Source of the DNA: Roseinatronobacter sp. S2
GTDB lineage: Bacteria > Pseudomonadota > Alphaproteobacteria > Rhodobacterales > Rhodobacteraceae
Reading direction: 5' to 3'
Assembly: GCF_029581395.1 (NCBI RefSeq)
Contig: NZ_CP121113.1
Coordinates: 1,298,001 to 1,362,000, forward strand
Length of the DNA: 64,000 nt
Position 1 is the first letter of the stretch; each line of letters begins with the position of its first letter. The notes below the pieces were generated by a model, which had not been told where the DNA came from, ran no database searches, and saw only the letters and a program-made list of their open reading frames with translations. Shown here piece after piece: positions 27,608 to 36,586 of this stretch. The position numbers and the translations under genes are program-made.

Positions 27608-28429
27608 ATGCTTGAATTCAAGGGCCTGACCAAACAGTTCAATGACACCGTCGCGGTCAAACCCGCGACATTCACCATCCCCGACGGCCAGATGGTCGGC
27701 GTTATCGGGCGCTCTGGCGCGGGTAAATCCACGCTGCTGCGCATGATCAACCGCCTGAACGAACCATCGGGCGGACAGATGCTGTTTCAGGGGCGGGACG
27801 TGACCGCGCTGAAAGGCCGCGCGCTGCGCCAGTGGCGCAATGAATGCGCGATGGTGTTTCAGCAATTCAACCTTGTGGGCCGCCTGAACGTGCTGACCAA
27901 TGTCATGTCGGGGCGGTTGTTTCATCATGGCTTTGCATCCTCGATGATGGGCATATTCACCGCAAAAGAACGCGCATTTGCCATTCGCGCGCTGGACAGG
28001 TTGGGCATGGCGCATGTGGCGCTGCAACAGACCGACACCTTGTCCGGCGGGCAGATGCAGCGTGTGGCCATCGCCCGCGCACTGGTGCAGGAACCGCGCG
28101 TCATGCTGGCCGACGAACCCATCGCCAGCCTTGACCCGATGAACGCCAAGGTGGTGATGGACGCGCTGCGCGCGATCAATCAAGAAGACGGGCTGACAGT
28201 CATCTGCAACCTGCACACGCTGGACACGGCACGCCATTATTGCGACCGCATCATCGGCATGCAGGATGGCGTCATCGTGTTTGATGGCACAGCGAAAGAA
28301 CTGACAGATAAGGCCGCGCGCGAAATTTACGGCGCCGAAGCCGAAGAGGCGTTTTCCGAATCCATGACATCGACGGCGCTGCGCCCCGGCACGAAACCTG
28401 CGCAGCCCGAAGCGCGCGTGGTGAACTGA
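27608..28429 (+). CDS. phnC: Phosphonate ABC transporter ATP-binding protein
   Basis: A 273-residue ATPase: Walker [10 protein letters not shown] (about 37-45), signature [15 protein letters not shown], Walker [14 protein letters not shown]. The ATG at 27608 follows an AGGAGAGAA site; the frame is open further upstream through the C-run, which is not credible coding. phnE1 begins one base after the stop. Confidence 0.95.
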   Translation: MLEFKGLTKQFNDTVAVKPATFTIPDGQMVGVIGRSGAGKSTLLRMINRLNEPSGGQMLFQGRDVTALKGRALRQWRNECAMVFQQFNLVGRLNVLTNVMSGRLFHHGFASSMMGIFTAKERAFAIRALDRLGMAHVALQQTDTLSGGQMQRVAIARALVQEPRVMLADEPIASLDPMNAKVVMDALRAINQEDGLTVICNLHTLDTARHYCDRIIGMQDGVIVFDGTAKELTDKAAREIYGAEAEEAFSESMTSTALRPGTKPAQPEARVVN

Positions 28430-28430
28430 C

Positions 28431-29363
28431 ATGGCCAGCATCACAACAAACGGGCCGGACAACGGCGCGGACCGCGACCCCGTTTCCGTGTTTGAGGGCC
28501 ACCGCGCCCAGATGATCCGCGACCGCATGGTTATCAATGTGACGCTGGGGGTGCTGTTTGTGGCCTTTCTGGCGTGGTCTGTCTGGATATCGCGCTTCAC
28601 GCCGGACCGTCTGGCCACAGGTATCCCGCGCATATTTGAATATTTCGGCACCGTCATGCCCGCGCTGCAATGGGATGTCCTGTTTGACGCCCGCAACGAG
28701 GCAGGCCGCTTTCCTGCCGGATCGATCGGGTATTGGTATAATGATTTCTGGAAATACCTGCGCCTGATCTGGGAAACCATCCTGATGGCGTTGACGGCCA
28801 CGATACTGGGCACGGGCCTGGCGGTTGTGCTGTCGTTTCTGGCGGCCCGCAACTGCACGCCTTATCCATGGGTAGGGGCGCTTGCGCGGCGGTTTCTGGA
28901 ATTCTGCCGCGGGGTTCCCGAAATCCTGTTTGCGCTGATTTTGGTGTTCGCGGTGGGCATTGGCCCGCTGGCCGGTGTGCTGGCCATCACCATTCACGCA
29001 ACCGGCGCGCTGGGCAAGCTGTTCTCCGAGGTGAACGAAAACGCCTCCATGCGGCCTGTGGACGGCATGAAAGCGGTGGGCGGGTCCTGGTTTGAGCAGA
29101 TGCGCTATGGCATCCTGCCGCAAGTGCTGCCCAATTTCACATCCTATGCGCTGTGGCGGTTTGAAATCAACGTGCGCGCATCCGCTGTGGTGGGGTTTGT
29201 GGGGGCAGGCGGCATTGGTGCCGAGTTAAGCCACACCATCAGCTTTTATTCCGACGACCGCGTCACAGCCGTGCTGCTGCTGGTTGTGCTGACCGTCACC
29301 ATAATCGACCTGCTGTCCGAACGCGCGCGCCATGCGCTGATCGGCAAGGAGTCCCTGAAATGA
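28431..29363 (+). CDS. phnE: Phosphonate ABC transporter permease 1
   Basis: A 310-residue inner-membrane permease with about six helices and the EAA-loop region LFSEVNENASMRPVDGMKAVGGSW. It carries the PhnE segment SFLAARNCTPYPW and FCRGVPEILFALILVFAVGIGPLAG. It overlaps phnE2 by four bases; the pair probably forms a heterodimeric pore. Confidence 0.94.
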   Translation: MASITTNGPDNGADRDPVSVFEGHRAQMIRDRMVINVTLGVLFVAFLAWSVWISRFTPDRLATGIPRIFEYFGTVMPALQWDVLFDARNEAGRFPAGSIGYWYNDFWKYLRLIWETILMALTATILGTGLAVVLSFLAARNCTPYPWVGALARRFLEFCRGVPEILFALILVFAVGIGPLAGVLAITIHATGALGKLFSEVNENASMRPVDGMKAVGGSWFEQMRYGILPQVLPNFTSYALWRFEINVRASAVVGFVGAGGIGAELSHTISFYSDDRVTAVLLLVVLTVTIIDLLSERARHALIGKESLK

Positions 29364-30217
29364 GCACATTGACCTTCCATGCGATATCCGACGCCGATAT
29401 CGCGGCGGCGCGCAAACGTCACCCCAAGGCGTTTGGCGACCCGTTTGTCACCACGCTGAAAGCCGCAAGCTGGGCCTTTATCGTGGTCTATCTGATCTGG
29501 TCGCTTGGCTTTTTCGAGATCGGGAAATTGCTGAACGCGTCCGACAGGGCATGGGCGCTGATGACGCGCATGGTCATCTGGCAGGATATGGCCGGCTGGC
29601 AATACGCCAATATCTACAAAGGCATTGCCCAGACCATTGCAATGGCGTTTCTTGGCACGTTTCTGGGCACGATCCTTGCGCTGGGGCTGGCCTTTTTTGC
29701 CGCGCGCAACACCATGCCCGTCGGGGTGATCCGCCACGGGGTGCGCCGGTTGCTGGACGTCTTTCGCGGCATCGACCAGATTGTCTGGGGGCTGGTCTTC
29801 GTGCGCGCCGTGGGTCTGGGGCCGCTTGCGGGGGTGCTGGCGATTTTCATATCCGACACCGGAAATCTGGCCAAACTTTATTCCGAGGCGATCGAGAATA
29901 TCGACCGCAAACAGGTCGAAGGGGTGCGCGCCACAGGGGCCGATACAGGGCGGATCATCCGCTATGGCTACCTGCCGCAGATATTGCCGGTGTTTATATC
30001 GCTATCGCTGTATTCGTTCGAATCCTCGACCCGGTCGGCAACCATTCTGGGGCTTGTGGGCGCGGGCGGGATCGGCATGATCATCATTGAACGGTTCCGC
30101 GCGGGGCTGTTTGATCAGGTGGCGTTTGTGGTGCTGAATGTGCTGGTGGTGATTGCGATCATTGACTGGGGGTCGGGACTGATCCGCAAGCGGTTCATCG
30201 GCGAGCGCGGGCACTGA
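29360..30217 (+). CDS. phnE: Phosphonate ABC transporter permease 2
   Basis: A 285-residue permease homologous to phnE1, with FFAARNTMPVGV, FRGIDQIVWGLVFVRAVGLGPLAG and the EAA-like loop KLYSEAIENIDRKQVEGVRATGAD. It ends the transporter part of the operon; an 80-bp gap with a hairpin and a short recurrent motif follows. Confidence 0.94.
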   Translation: MSTLTFHAISDADIAAARKRHPKAFGDPFVTTLKAASWAFIVVYLIWSLGFFEIGKLLNASDRAWALMTRMVIWQDMAGWQYANIYKGIAQTIAMAFLGTFLGTILALGLAFFAARNTMPVGVIRHGVRRLLDVFRGIDQIVWGLVFVRAVGLGPLAGVLAIFISDTGNLAKLYSEAIENIDRKQVEGVRATGADTGRIIRYGYLPQILPVFISLSLYSFESSTRSATILGLVGAGGIGMIIIERFRAGLFDQVAFVVLNVLVVIAIIDWGSGLIRKRFIGERGH

Positions 30218-30239
30218 GCGCGGGCCTTGTGCCAGTGGT

Positions 30240-30262
30240 CCCCGCCGGTGCCTCCGGCGGGG
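30240..30262 (+). terminator. Hairpin after phnE2
   Basis: A perfect 9-bp stem CCCCGCCGG/CCGGCGGGG with loop TGCCT, followed by GATATTTT rather than a clean T-run. It is either a weak terminator or an RNA-stabilising structure; it is coupled to the recurrent motif at 30261-30283. Confidence 0.6.
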
Positions 30263-30283
30263 ATATTTTGGCCAGAATGAAAG
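30261..30283 (+). repeat. Recurrent short motif, copy 2
   Basis: GATATTTTGGCCAGAATGAA, a variant of GAGTATTTTTGGCAAGATGA, directly after the phnE2 hairpin and just before the hexapeptide transferase. Same orientation as the genes. Confidence 0.55.
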
Positions 30284-30297
30284 CAGGGATCACAGAT

Positions 30298-30930
30298 ATG
30301 ACACGACAGCTTTCGCCTGATGGCGCACTGGTTCATCCCGATTGCACGATCCGCGACAGCAGGCTTGGCGCGTGGACCGAAATCGGGGCGGGCAGTGTTT
30401 TGTCAAACGCCACACTGGGCGATTACAGCTATTGTGCGCGGGGCTGCGACATTGCCAATGCGACAATCGGCAAATTCGTCAACATCGCGGCCAATGTGCG
30501 GATTGGCCCGACAGACCACCCGATGGACCGCGCAAGCCTGCATCATTTTCTATACAGATCCAACCTGTATTGGCCGCAGGAAGCGGATGATGCGGCGTTT
30601 TTCAAAGCCCGCGCGGCGCGCAACGTGCGTATCGGGCATGATGTCTGGATCGGGCATGGCGCGATTATCCGGCCCGATGTCAGCATCGGCAATGGCGCGG
30701 TTGTGGGGGCGGGCGCGGTGGTCACGCGCGATGTGGCGCCCTATACGATTGTTGTGGGCGTGCCCGCAGAAAAGCTGCGCCGCCGTTTTCCTAAGCAGAT
30801 TGCGCACAGGCTGACAGAGCTGGCGTGGTGGGATTGGGATCATGACCGTCTGCGCATGGCGCTGAGTGATTTTCGCCATCTGGAGATCGAGGCGTTTCTG
30901 GCCAAATATGAAGATGTGACGCTGCATTGA
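30298..30930 (+). CDS. Phosphonate-locus hexapeptide-repeat acyltransferase
   Basis: About 210 residues of left-handed beta-helix (repeats such as GAWTEIGAGSVLSNATLGDYSYCARGCDI and IRPDVSIGNGAVVGAGAVVTRDVAPYTIVVGVPA), with the xenobiotic/chloramphenicol acetyltransferase pattern IGHDVWIGHGA. It is like the hexapeptide transferases commonly linked to C-P lyase operons, which may acetylate aminophosphonates in place of PhnO; that role is inferred from context. The start at 30298 excludes the upstream hairpin and motif, which the longer open frame would translate. Confidence 0.85.
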   Translation: MTRQLSPDGALVHPDCTIRDSRLGAWTEIGAGSVLSNATLGDYSYCARGCDIANATIGKFVNIAANVRIGPTDHPMDRASLHHFLYRSNLYWPQEADDAAFFKARAARNVRIGHDVWIGHGAIIRPDVSIGNGAVVGAGAVVTRDVAPYTIVVGVPAEKLRRRFPKQIAHRLTELAWWDWDHDRLRMALSDFRHLEIEAFLAKYEDVTLH

Positions 30931-30953
30931 TCCTATGGGTCAGGCGATGCATG

Positions 30954-31502
30954 TCACGCAAGGGCGGGCAAGCCGGAGAGTTTGCCCACAAACCGTTCCA
31001 GATTGGGGTCGGTGTCGTCAAAGGGCGCATCATTGAACCGGAACCAGCGCATCGCGCGATATTCGCGCGGGTCGTAATCGGGCAGGCGGGTCGCGCAGCC
31101 CTGTAGGGTATACCACAGGCACACGTCTTCATGCGGGGTGGCGCCCACGGTTTCGGAAATTGTCACAAATACAGGCGCGGGGTGCACAAAGCGCGCCTGC
31201 ATGCGCAGTTCTTCAAGGCATTCGCGCGCCACTGTGTCGCGCGGGTGTTCACCCTGCGCGACATGGCCGCCGGGCGGCAGCCACAGACCAGAGGAGATGT
31301 GATCGCCCAGCAGGATATGTCCGCGGTCGATCACCGGAAAATAGCTGACCAGATGCATGGGGGGCGTCGCGGGCGGGCGGATGCGGCACAGATCACGCGC
31401 TGAGCGCACCCAATGATGCGCGCGGTCCAGATGGTCGGTTTCCAGCAGATCGATTGGCCGGATCAGGCGCAACTCGGACGTGATAAGACTGGCATAGCTC
31501 AT
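30954..31502 (-). CDS. Nudix hydrolase
   Basis: A 182-residue protein with a complete Nudix box (GHVAQGE-x7-RECLEEL, near residues 78-98), which binds Mg2+ and cleaves nucleoside-diphosphate-X substrates. It is six bases downstream of phnM1 on the same strand, so it might act on a phosphonate-pathway phosphoribosyl compound or clean up side products; that link is only positional. Confidence 0.87.
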   Translation of the reverse strand: MSYASLITSELRLIRPIDLLETDHLDRAHHWVRSARDLCRIRPPATPPMHLVSYFPVIDRGHILLGDHISSGLWLPPGGHVAQGEHPRDTVARECLEELRMQARFVHPAPVFVTISETVGATPHEDVCLWYTLQGCATRLPDYDPREYRAMRWFRFNDAPFDDTDPNLERFVGKLSGLPALA

Positions 31503-31508
31503 GTCAGC

Positions 31509-32690
31509 TTATTGTGCGGCAACCGCAAGGCGCGGTCCAGCCTGAATGAAGCGCTGCGCGGCCTGTGCGCTGGAATAGGTGATCTGCCCGTTGGCAATCG
31601 TGGCTTCAATCCGGCGTGTGTTGGGGTTCATCACCACCAGATCGGCACGCGCGCCGGGTGTCAGGCGGCCGCGGTCATGCAGCCCCATGATGGCGGCAGG
31701 GCGGGTTGAGATCATTTCCCATGCATGCGCGAAGCTCAGGGCGCGGGCATCGGCGATGGCCCATGCGGCCTGCGCCATTGCGGGGATGTAATAATCCGAG
31801 ATCAGCGCGTCGCACAGCCCGTCCTCGACCAGTTCCATGGCGGCGATATTGCCCGATTGCGACCCGCCGCGCACGATATTGGGCGCGCCCATCAAGACAG
31901 GTTCTTGGGCTGCGCGGGCGGACTGCGCGGCATCGATACTGGTGGGAAATTCGCAGACCTGTGCGCCAATGCCGCGATAGAAGGCGCGGGTTGCGGCATC
32001 GGGGTCGTCATGCGAGCCAAGCGTGACGCCATGTGCGCGCAAATCTGCGGCAAGACCTTTCAGAAAGGCGGGGATATCTGGATCGGCCTGTTTGGCGGCG
32101 CGCACAATGGCCAGCAGCGCATCGGGTTCATGGCCGTTCTGTGCGGCCCATGTGGCAAAGCGCGCGGGCTTGGTGTCAGCCATTTCCACCGCTTCGGGCA
32201 GGTGGTTGTTAAAGACAATGTAATCCAGATGATAGCTGCGCACCGTGGCCATCAGCGCGGCATGGTCATCGGGCATATGGGTTTCAAACCGCAGCTGGAT
32301 GCGAATGTCGCTGCCAAGGCGGTGGGCAATCTGGCGGCGCGCCTCCAGCAGGGCCACGGCCTCGTCGGGGGCGCGCGCGCCGCCTTCCCATGACCAGCTT
32401 TGCGCGAACCACGCGGTTGTGACCCCATTGCTGGCCAGTTCCGCATCGGCGGCCTGAAGCGCGTGGCGCTTGTCGAAGGGCGCGCTGGGGCGCGGGCGTA
32501 TGTGGCGTTCAAACCCGTCGCCATGCAGATCGACAATGCCGGGAAGCAGCCAGTAGCCGGACAAGTCAACTTCATGGGTGGCGCTGTCTGCGGGGCCGAA
32601 GGTGGTGCCGTTGAGTGTCAGGTCACAATCTTCAAGTGTGGAGTTAAGCAATGACAGCGCGCCGGTCAGGCGAAGGTTCAGACTTGGCAT
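31509..32690 (-). CDS. phnM: PhnM-family diphosphatase, paralogue 1
   Basis: A 393-residue amidohydrolase-fold protein. Metal-site elements: PGIVDLHGDGFERH, LGSHDD and MGAPNIVRGGSQSGN, shared with PhnM. PhnM removes diphosphate from alpha-D-ribose 1-methylphosphonate 5-triphosphate before C-P cleavage. This copy is more diverged than the one at 39392 (extra AQSWSWEGGARAPDE region), so it may have a different substrate. It is transcribed with the Nudix gene, away from phnGHIJ. The start at 32690 was chosen over an open extension to 32747. Confidence 0.88.
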   Translation of the reverse strand: MPSLNLRLTGALSLLNSTLEDCDLTLNGTTFGPADSATHEVDLSGYWLLPGIVDLHGDGFERHIRPRPSAPFDKRHALQAADAELASNGVTTAWFAQSWSWEGGARAPDEAVALLEARRQIAHRLGSDIRIQLRFETHMPDDHAALMATVRSYHLDYIVFNNHLPEAVEMADTKPARFATWAAQNGHEPDALLAIVRAAKQADPDIPAFLKGLAADLRAHGVTLGSHDDPDAATRAFYRGIGAQVCEFPTSIDAAQSARAAQEPVLMGAPNIVRGGSQSGNIAAMELVEDGLCDALISDYYIPAMAQAAWAIADARALSFAHAWEMISTRPAAIMGLHDRGRLTPGARADLVVMNPNTRRIEATIANGQITYSSAQAAQRFIQAGPRLAVAAQ

Positions 32691-32762
32691 AGACAGGATT
32701 CCTTTGGCTTTTGGCGGGCAGATACCGCAAAGATGTTGCACTTCCATGACAGTGCTGCATCG

Positions 32763-33470
32763 CTACTCCAGCACCAGTTCGATGCGCATGCCCACGAAAT
32801 AGGTGCGCCCGTATTCGACAGGGGTTCCCGTCGGGCCAATATTGACGGATTCGGACAGGATCAGCGCATCGCCAGTGTCGATCTGCAAATGGCGGGCCTG
32901 CACAGGGTCGGCATTATGGCCGGTCAGGCGTGTGGATTTGCGGGTGTAGTCGCTGACGCCAACCTGCGCCAGCGCGTCTGTCACGGACCCAAGCGTGCGC
33001 AATGCCGCACCAAGTGCGGGAAACTGCGTGGCACAATAACATGACCGCGCCAGTGACACAGGCAGATCATCGGCAAAGCTGATGGTTTCGGCCACATGAA
33101 CGGGGGCTGCAACGTCCAGCCCCAAGGCGCGCGCTTCGGTGTCCGTGGCGGCCTGAACCCCAAGATGCAGCAACCGCCGCGACGGGGTGCGCCCCGCCGA
33201 CAGCAGGTTCTGGCGAAACCGTGTGCGCGTGCCGATCTGGTAGGGAACCGGTGCCACGCGCACAAAAACGCCCGCCCCGCGCCGCGATTGCACCAGCCCC
33301 TCAGTAGACAGTTGCGACAGCGCACGCCGGATGGTGTGGCGGTTCACATCAAAGCGCTGCGCCAGCGCGGCCTCGGTCGGCAGGCGCGCGCCTGCGCGCC
33401 ATGCGCCCTGTGCGATGTCGGCGCGCAAGATGTCACATATGCTTTGCCACAAGGCAGCCGGTTTGGTCAT
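32763..33470 (-). CDS. phnF: GntR/HutC-type regulator of phosphonate genes
   Basis: A 235-residue regulator: winged helix (LPTEAALAQRFDVNRHTIRRALSQLSTEGLV, about 30-60) and a UTRA sensor domain. PhnF-type regulators control C-P lyase genes. It is divergent from phnG with an 89-bp gap holding tandem TTGTCTAG octamers (33523-33538) and a Pho-box-like repeat; phnM1 and the Nudix gene follow on its strand. Confidence 0.92.
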   Translation of the reverse strand: MTKPAALWQSICDILRADIAQGAWRAGARLPTEAALAQRFDVNRHTIRRALSQLSTEGLVQSRRGAGVFVRVAPVPYQIGTRTRFRQNLLSAGRTPSRRLLHLGVQAATDTEARALGLDVAAPVHVAETISFADDLPVSLARSCYCATQFPALGAALRTLGSVTDALAQVGVSDYTRKSTRLTGHNADPVQARHLQIDTGDALILSESVNIGPTGTPVEYGRTYFVGMRIELVLE

Positions 33471-33486
33471 GTCGTGAAACTTTCAT
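33469..33486 (+). promoter_or_regulatory. Candidate Pho box in the phnF/phnG gap
   Basis: ATGTCGT-GAAA-CTTTCAT matches the 7-4-7 architecture of the Pho box (CTGTCAT units) at 10 of 14 positions or better. It overlaps the phnF start codon and lies 73 bases before phnG, the same distance as the phnD1 site. Confidence 0.42.
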
Positions 33487-33522
33487 AAAAATCCTTTTGA
33501 ATGTAGCGCATAAAGGTTGTAT

Positions 33523-33538
33523 TTGTCTAGTTGTCTAG
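33523..33538. promoter_or_regulatory. Tandem octamer, candidate PhnF operator
   Basis: TTGTCTAGTTGTCTAG is a perfect tandem repeat of TTGTCTAG, continuing into AACAG. The GTCTAGA core is typical of HutC-type GntR operators. It lies 21 bases before phnG. Confidence 0.45.
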
Positions 33539-33559
33539 AACAGATTGAAAGCCCAGACC

Positions 33560-34000
33560 ATGACTGCTGAACCCTTTGCCCGCCGTGACTGGATGGGCCT
33601 GATCGCGCGTGCGCCGCTGGCGCGGCTGGATGCGCTTTGGCCTGATGACCCGCCTGCCTTCAGTTGGCTGCGCGCGCCCGAGATGGGCGCGATGATGGCG
33701 CAGGGCCGCGCAGGCGCTGTGGGCGCTGCGTTCAATCTGGGCGAGGTGACGGTGACGCGCGCCACTGTCCGGCTGGATTGCGGCACTGTGGGACATGCGC
33801 TGGTGCAAGGGCGCAGTGCGCGCAAGGCTGAACGCGCGGCGCTGCTGGACGCGCTGTTGCAGACTGGGGCAGGGGCGGGGCTGCATGCGCGGGTGCTGGG
33901 GCCCTTGCGCGATGCTGAACGCAATGATGCAGATACACGCGCGCGCCGGGCTGCGGCGACCAAGGTTGATTTTTTCACAATGGCACGGGGGGACGCATGA
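33560..34000 (+). CDS. phnG: C-P lyase core subunit PhnG
   Basis: A 146-residue subunit (WMGLIARAPLARLDALW; LRAPEMGAMMAQGRAGAVGAAFNLGEVTVTRATV), part of the PhnGHIJ core complex that attaches phosphonate to ATP-ribose. The ATG at 33560 was preferred to an upstream TTG at 33545. It overlaps phnH by four bases. Confidence 0.95.
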   Translation: MTAEPFARRDWMGLIARAPLARLDALWPDDPPAFSWLRAPEMGAMMAQGRAGAVGAAFNLGEVTVTRATVRLDCGTVGHALVQGRSARKAERAALLDALLQTGAGAGLHARVLGPLRDAERNDADTRARRAAATKVDFFTMARGDA

Positions 34001-34563
34001 GCGCGCATCTGACAGCCGGTTTCATTGATCCCGCGCGCGACGGGGCGCGCGCCTTCCGGCAGGTGCTGGATGCGATGGCGCATCCGGGCCGGATTGTCAC
34101 GCTTGACGGGCCGCAGGGCCCTGCGCCTTGCTCGCCCGCGGCGGCCAGTGTGTTGCTGACACTGGCCGATGCCACGACACCGCTGCATCTGGCGGGCGCA
34201 CATGATGCGGCAGCCCTGCGCGACTGGGTGGCGTTTCATCTGGGCGCACCACTTGTCGGGCCTGCGGATGCGGTTTTCGCATTGGGCACATGGGATGCGC
34301 TTGGCCCCCTTGCCGCCTATCCGCAGGGCAGCGCCGAATACCCCGACCGTTCTGCCACATTGATCGTTGAGCTGGACGCATTGGACAATGACGGCGCGCG
34401 CCTGACAGGGCCGGGAATTGAAACGCAGGCATTCCTGTCCCTGCCGGATGTGGGGGCGTTGGCGGAAAACGCGGCGCGCTTTCCCTTGGGGCTGGATGTG
34501 CTGTTCACCTGTGGCCCGCGCCTTGCCGCCCTGCCGCGTTCCACAAAAATAGGGGGCTGCTGA
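33997..34563 (+). CDS. phnH: C-P lyase core subunit PhnH
   Basis: A 188-residue PhnH (FIDPARDGARAFRQVLDAMAHPGRI; LPDVGALAENAARFPLGLDVLFT), a pseudo-PLP-transferase fold that scaffolds the PhnGHIJ complex. It ends one base into phnI. Confidence 0.95.
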   Translation: MSAHLTAGFIDPARDGARAFRQVLDAMAHPGRIVTLDGPQGPAPCSPAAASVLLTLADATTPLHLAGAHDAAALRDWVAFHLGAPLVGPADAVFALGTWDALGPLAAYPQGSAEYPDRSATLIVELDALDNDGARLTGPGIETQAFLSLPDVGALAENAARFPLGLDVLFTCGPRLAALPRSTKIGGC

Positions 34564-35657
34564 TGTATGTCGCGGTAAAAGGGGGCGAGCGCGCGATTGA
34601 GCACGCGCATGACTGGCTGGCACAGGCGCGGCGCGGGGATATGGCCGTCCCTGATCTGGGGGTGGCGCAGATCCGCGAACAACTGGCGCTGGCCGTGGAC
34701 CGTGTGATGGCAGAAGGGTCGCTGCATGATCCCGATCTGGCGGCGCTGGCGCTGAAACAGGCGCGCGGCGATGTGATTGAAGCGGTGTTTCTGATCCGCG
34801 CGTTTCGCACCACCTTGCCGCGCTTTGGCGCGAGTGTGCCGGTGGATACGGGCGATATGCAGATCATCCGCCGGATTTCAGCCACCTATAAGGACGCACC
34901 GGGCGGGCAGGTGCTGGGGCCGACATTCGACTACACACATCGTTTGCTGGATTTTGATCTGGTGGGTGATGCGGCACCCGCGCCCGCGCCCGAATCCGCC
35001 GCCAGCCCTGATCCCGTGCCGCATATCCTGTCGCATCTGGGGGAAGAGGGGCTGATGCAACCCGAACCCGCCCCCGACGCGAAGGGCGGGCCGGATGTGC
35101 CGGACCTGACACGCGCGCCGCTGGAATTTCCCGCCAGCAGGCCCTTGCGGTTGCAGGCACTGACGCGCGCGGATGAAGGGTTCCTGCTGTCGCTGGCCTA
35201 TTCCACGCAGCGCGGCTATGGCCGCAATCATGCATTCGTGGGCGAATTGCGCATCGGGCATGTGCGGGTTGCGGCTTATTTGCCGGAACTGGGGTTCGAC
35301 ATTGAATTTGCCGACATCATGGTGACGGAATGTGAAACCGTGAACCAGTTTCAGGGGTCAAAGTCCGAACCCGCGCAATTCACCCGCGGCTACGGGCTGG
35401 TGTTCGGGCAGTCGGAACGCAAGGCGATTTCCATGGCACTGGTGGACCGGGCGCTGCGCGCGCGCGAACTGGGCGAAGATATTGGCGATGCGCCCGCGCA
35501 GGATGAGGAATTCGTGCTGTCGCATTGCGACAATATCCAGTCCAGCGGCTTTCTGGAGCATATCAAGCTGCCCCATTATGTGGATTTTCAGGCCGAACTG
35601 GAACTGATCCGCAAGCTGCGCCGCGACGCGTGTGCGGTACCCGAGGCCGCAGAATGA
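34563..35657 (+). CDS. phnI: C-P lyase core subunit PhnI
   Basis: A 364-residue nucleosidase/transferase subunit that displaces adenine from ATP with phosphonate, aided by PhnG, PhnH and PhnL. Conserved stretches include MYVAVKGGERAI, RRISATYKDAPGGQVLGPTFDYTHRLLDF and VTECETVNQFQGSKSEPAQFTRGYGLVFG. Translationally coupled to phnH. Confidence 0.96.
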   Translation: MYVAVKGGERAIEHAHDWLAQARRGDMAVPDLGVAQIREQLALAVDRVMAEGSLHDPDLAALALKQARGDVIEAVFLIRAFRTTLPRFGASVPVDTGDMQIIRRISATYKDAPGGQVLGPTFDYTHRLLDFDLVGDAAPAPAPESAASPDPVPHILSHLGEEGLMQPEPAPDAKGGPDVPDLTRAPLEFPASRPLRLQALTRADEGFLLSLAYSTQRGYGRNHAFVGELRIGHVRVAAYLPELGFDIEFADIMVTECETVNQFQGSKSEPAQFTRGYGLVFGQSERKAISMALVDRALRARELGEDIGDAPAQDEEFVLSHCDNIQSSGFLEHIKLPHYVDFQAELELIRKLRRDACAVPEAAE

Positions 35658-35734
35658 CTGCCGGCGTTGTTCAGGGCGCGCCCCCGCGTCACCCACCCAC
35701 CCACCCGCTCCGCGAGGGCGCGCAGGAGACCCGC

Positions 35735-36586
35735 ATGAGTGCCTATAATTTTGCCTATCTGGACGAAGCCACCAAGCGCATGCTGCGCCGCGCCATCCTG
35801 AAAGCTGTGGCTATTCCCGGCTATCAGGTGCCGTTTTCAAGCCGCGAAATGCCCATGCCCTATGGCTGGGGCACAGGCGGCGTGCAGGTGACCGCCGCCT
35901 GTCTGGTGCCCGAAGACACGCTGAAAGTCATTGATCAGGGCGCGGATGACACCACGAATGCCGTGTCCATCCGCAAGTTCTTCCAGCGGGTCGCGGATGT
36001 GGCCGTGACGGAACGCACAGCGCAGGCCAGCATCATCCAGACCCGCCACCGGATACCCGAAACGCCGCTGATTGCGGGGCAGATTCTGGTCTTTCAGGTG
36101 CCCATCCCCGAACCCTTGCGGTTTCTGGAACCGCGAGAGGTGGAAACCCGCGTGATGCATGCGCTGGAAGATTACGGGCTGATGCAAGTGCGCCTTTATG
36201 AAGATATTGCCCGCCACGGCGAGATCGCGCGCGCCTATGCCTATCCGGTGCGGGTCGAGGGGCGCTATATCATGGACCCGTCGCCCATTCCCAAATTCGA
36301 CAACCCCAAGCTGAACAATTCGCCTGCGTTGCAATTGTTCGGGGCGGGCCGCGAATGCCGCATCTATGCGCTGCCGCCCTTCACACGCGTCGAGAGTCTG
36401 GATTTCGACGACTACCCCTTCACCGCGACCAAGGCTGCGGGGCAGTCCTGCGCGCTGTGCGGATCAACGGTGTCCTATCTGGACGAGGTGATCACCGATG
36501 ATGCGGGGGGTCGGATGTTCGTGTGCTCGGACACCGATTATTGCGCGGCCCGCGTGGCCGCAGGCAGGACGGAGGATGCTGCATGA
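35735..36586 (+). CDS. phnJ: C-P lyase PhnJ, radical SAM
   Basis: A 283-residue enzyme that breaks the C-P bond of ribose 1-phosphonate 5-phosphate through a glycyl/thiyl radical and a 4Fe-4S cluster. The cysteines CALC-x21-C-x5-C near the C-terminus reproduce the E. coli PhnJ C241-x2-C244-x21-C266-x5-C272 spacing. ATG 35735 is preceded by AGGAGA; an alternative start at 35654 overlaps phnI but would add a proline-rich, low-complexity stretch. The last four bases overlap phnK. Confidence 0.96.
   Translation: MSAYNFAYLDEATKRMLRRAILKAVAIPGYQVPFSSREMPMPYGWGTGGVQVTAACLVPEDTLKVIDQGADDTTNAVSIRKFFQRVADVAVTERTAQASIIQTRHRIPETPLIAGQILVFQVPIPEPLRFLEPREVETRVMHALEDYGLMQVRLYEDIARHGEIARAYAYPVRVEGRYIMDPSPIPKFDNPKLNNSPALQLFGAGRECRIYALPPFTRVESLDFDDYPFTATKAAGQSCALCGSTVSYLDEVITDDAGGRMFVCSDTDYCAARVAAGRTEDAA

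Noticed and set aside
26504..28858. A 784-codon open frame on the minus strand across phnD2, phnC and phnE1
   Set aside because: It is antisense to three confidently identified genes, is rich in His/Arg/Gln as mirrored GC-rich codons are, and has no recognisable domain.
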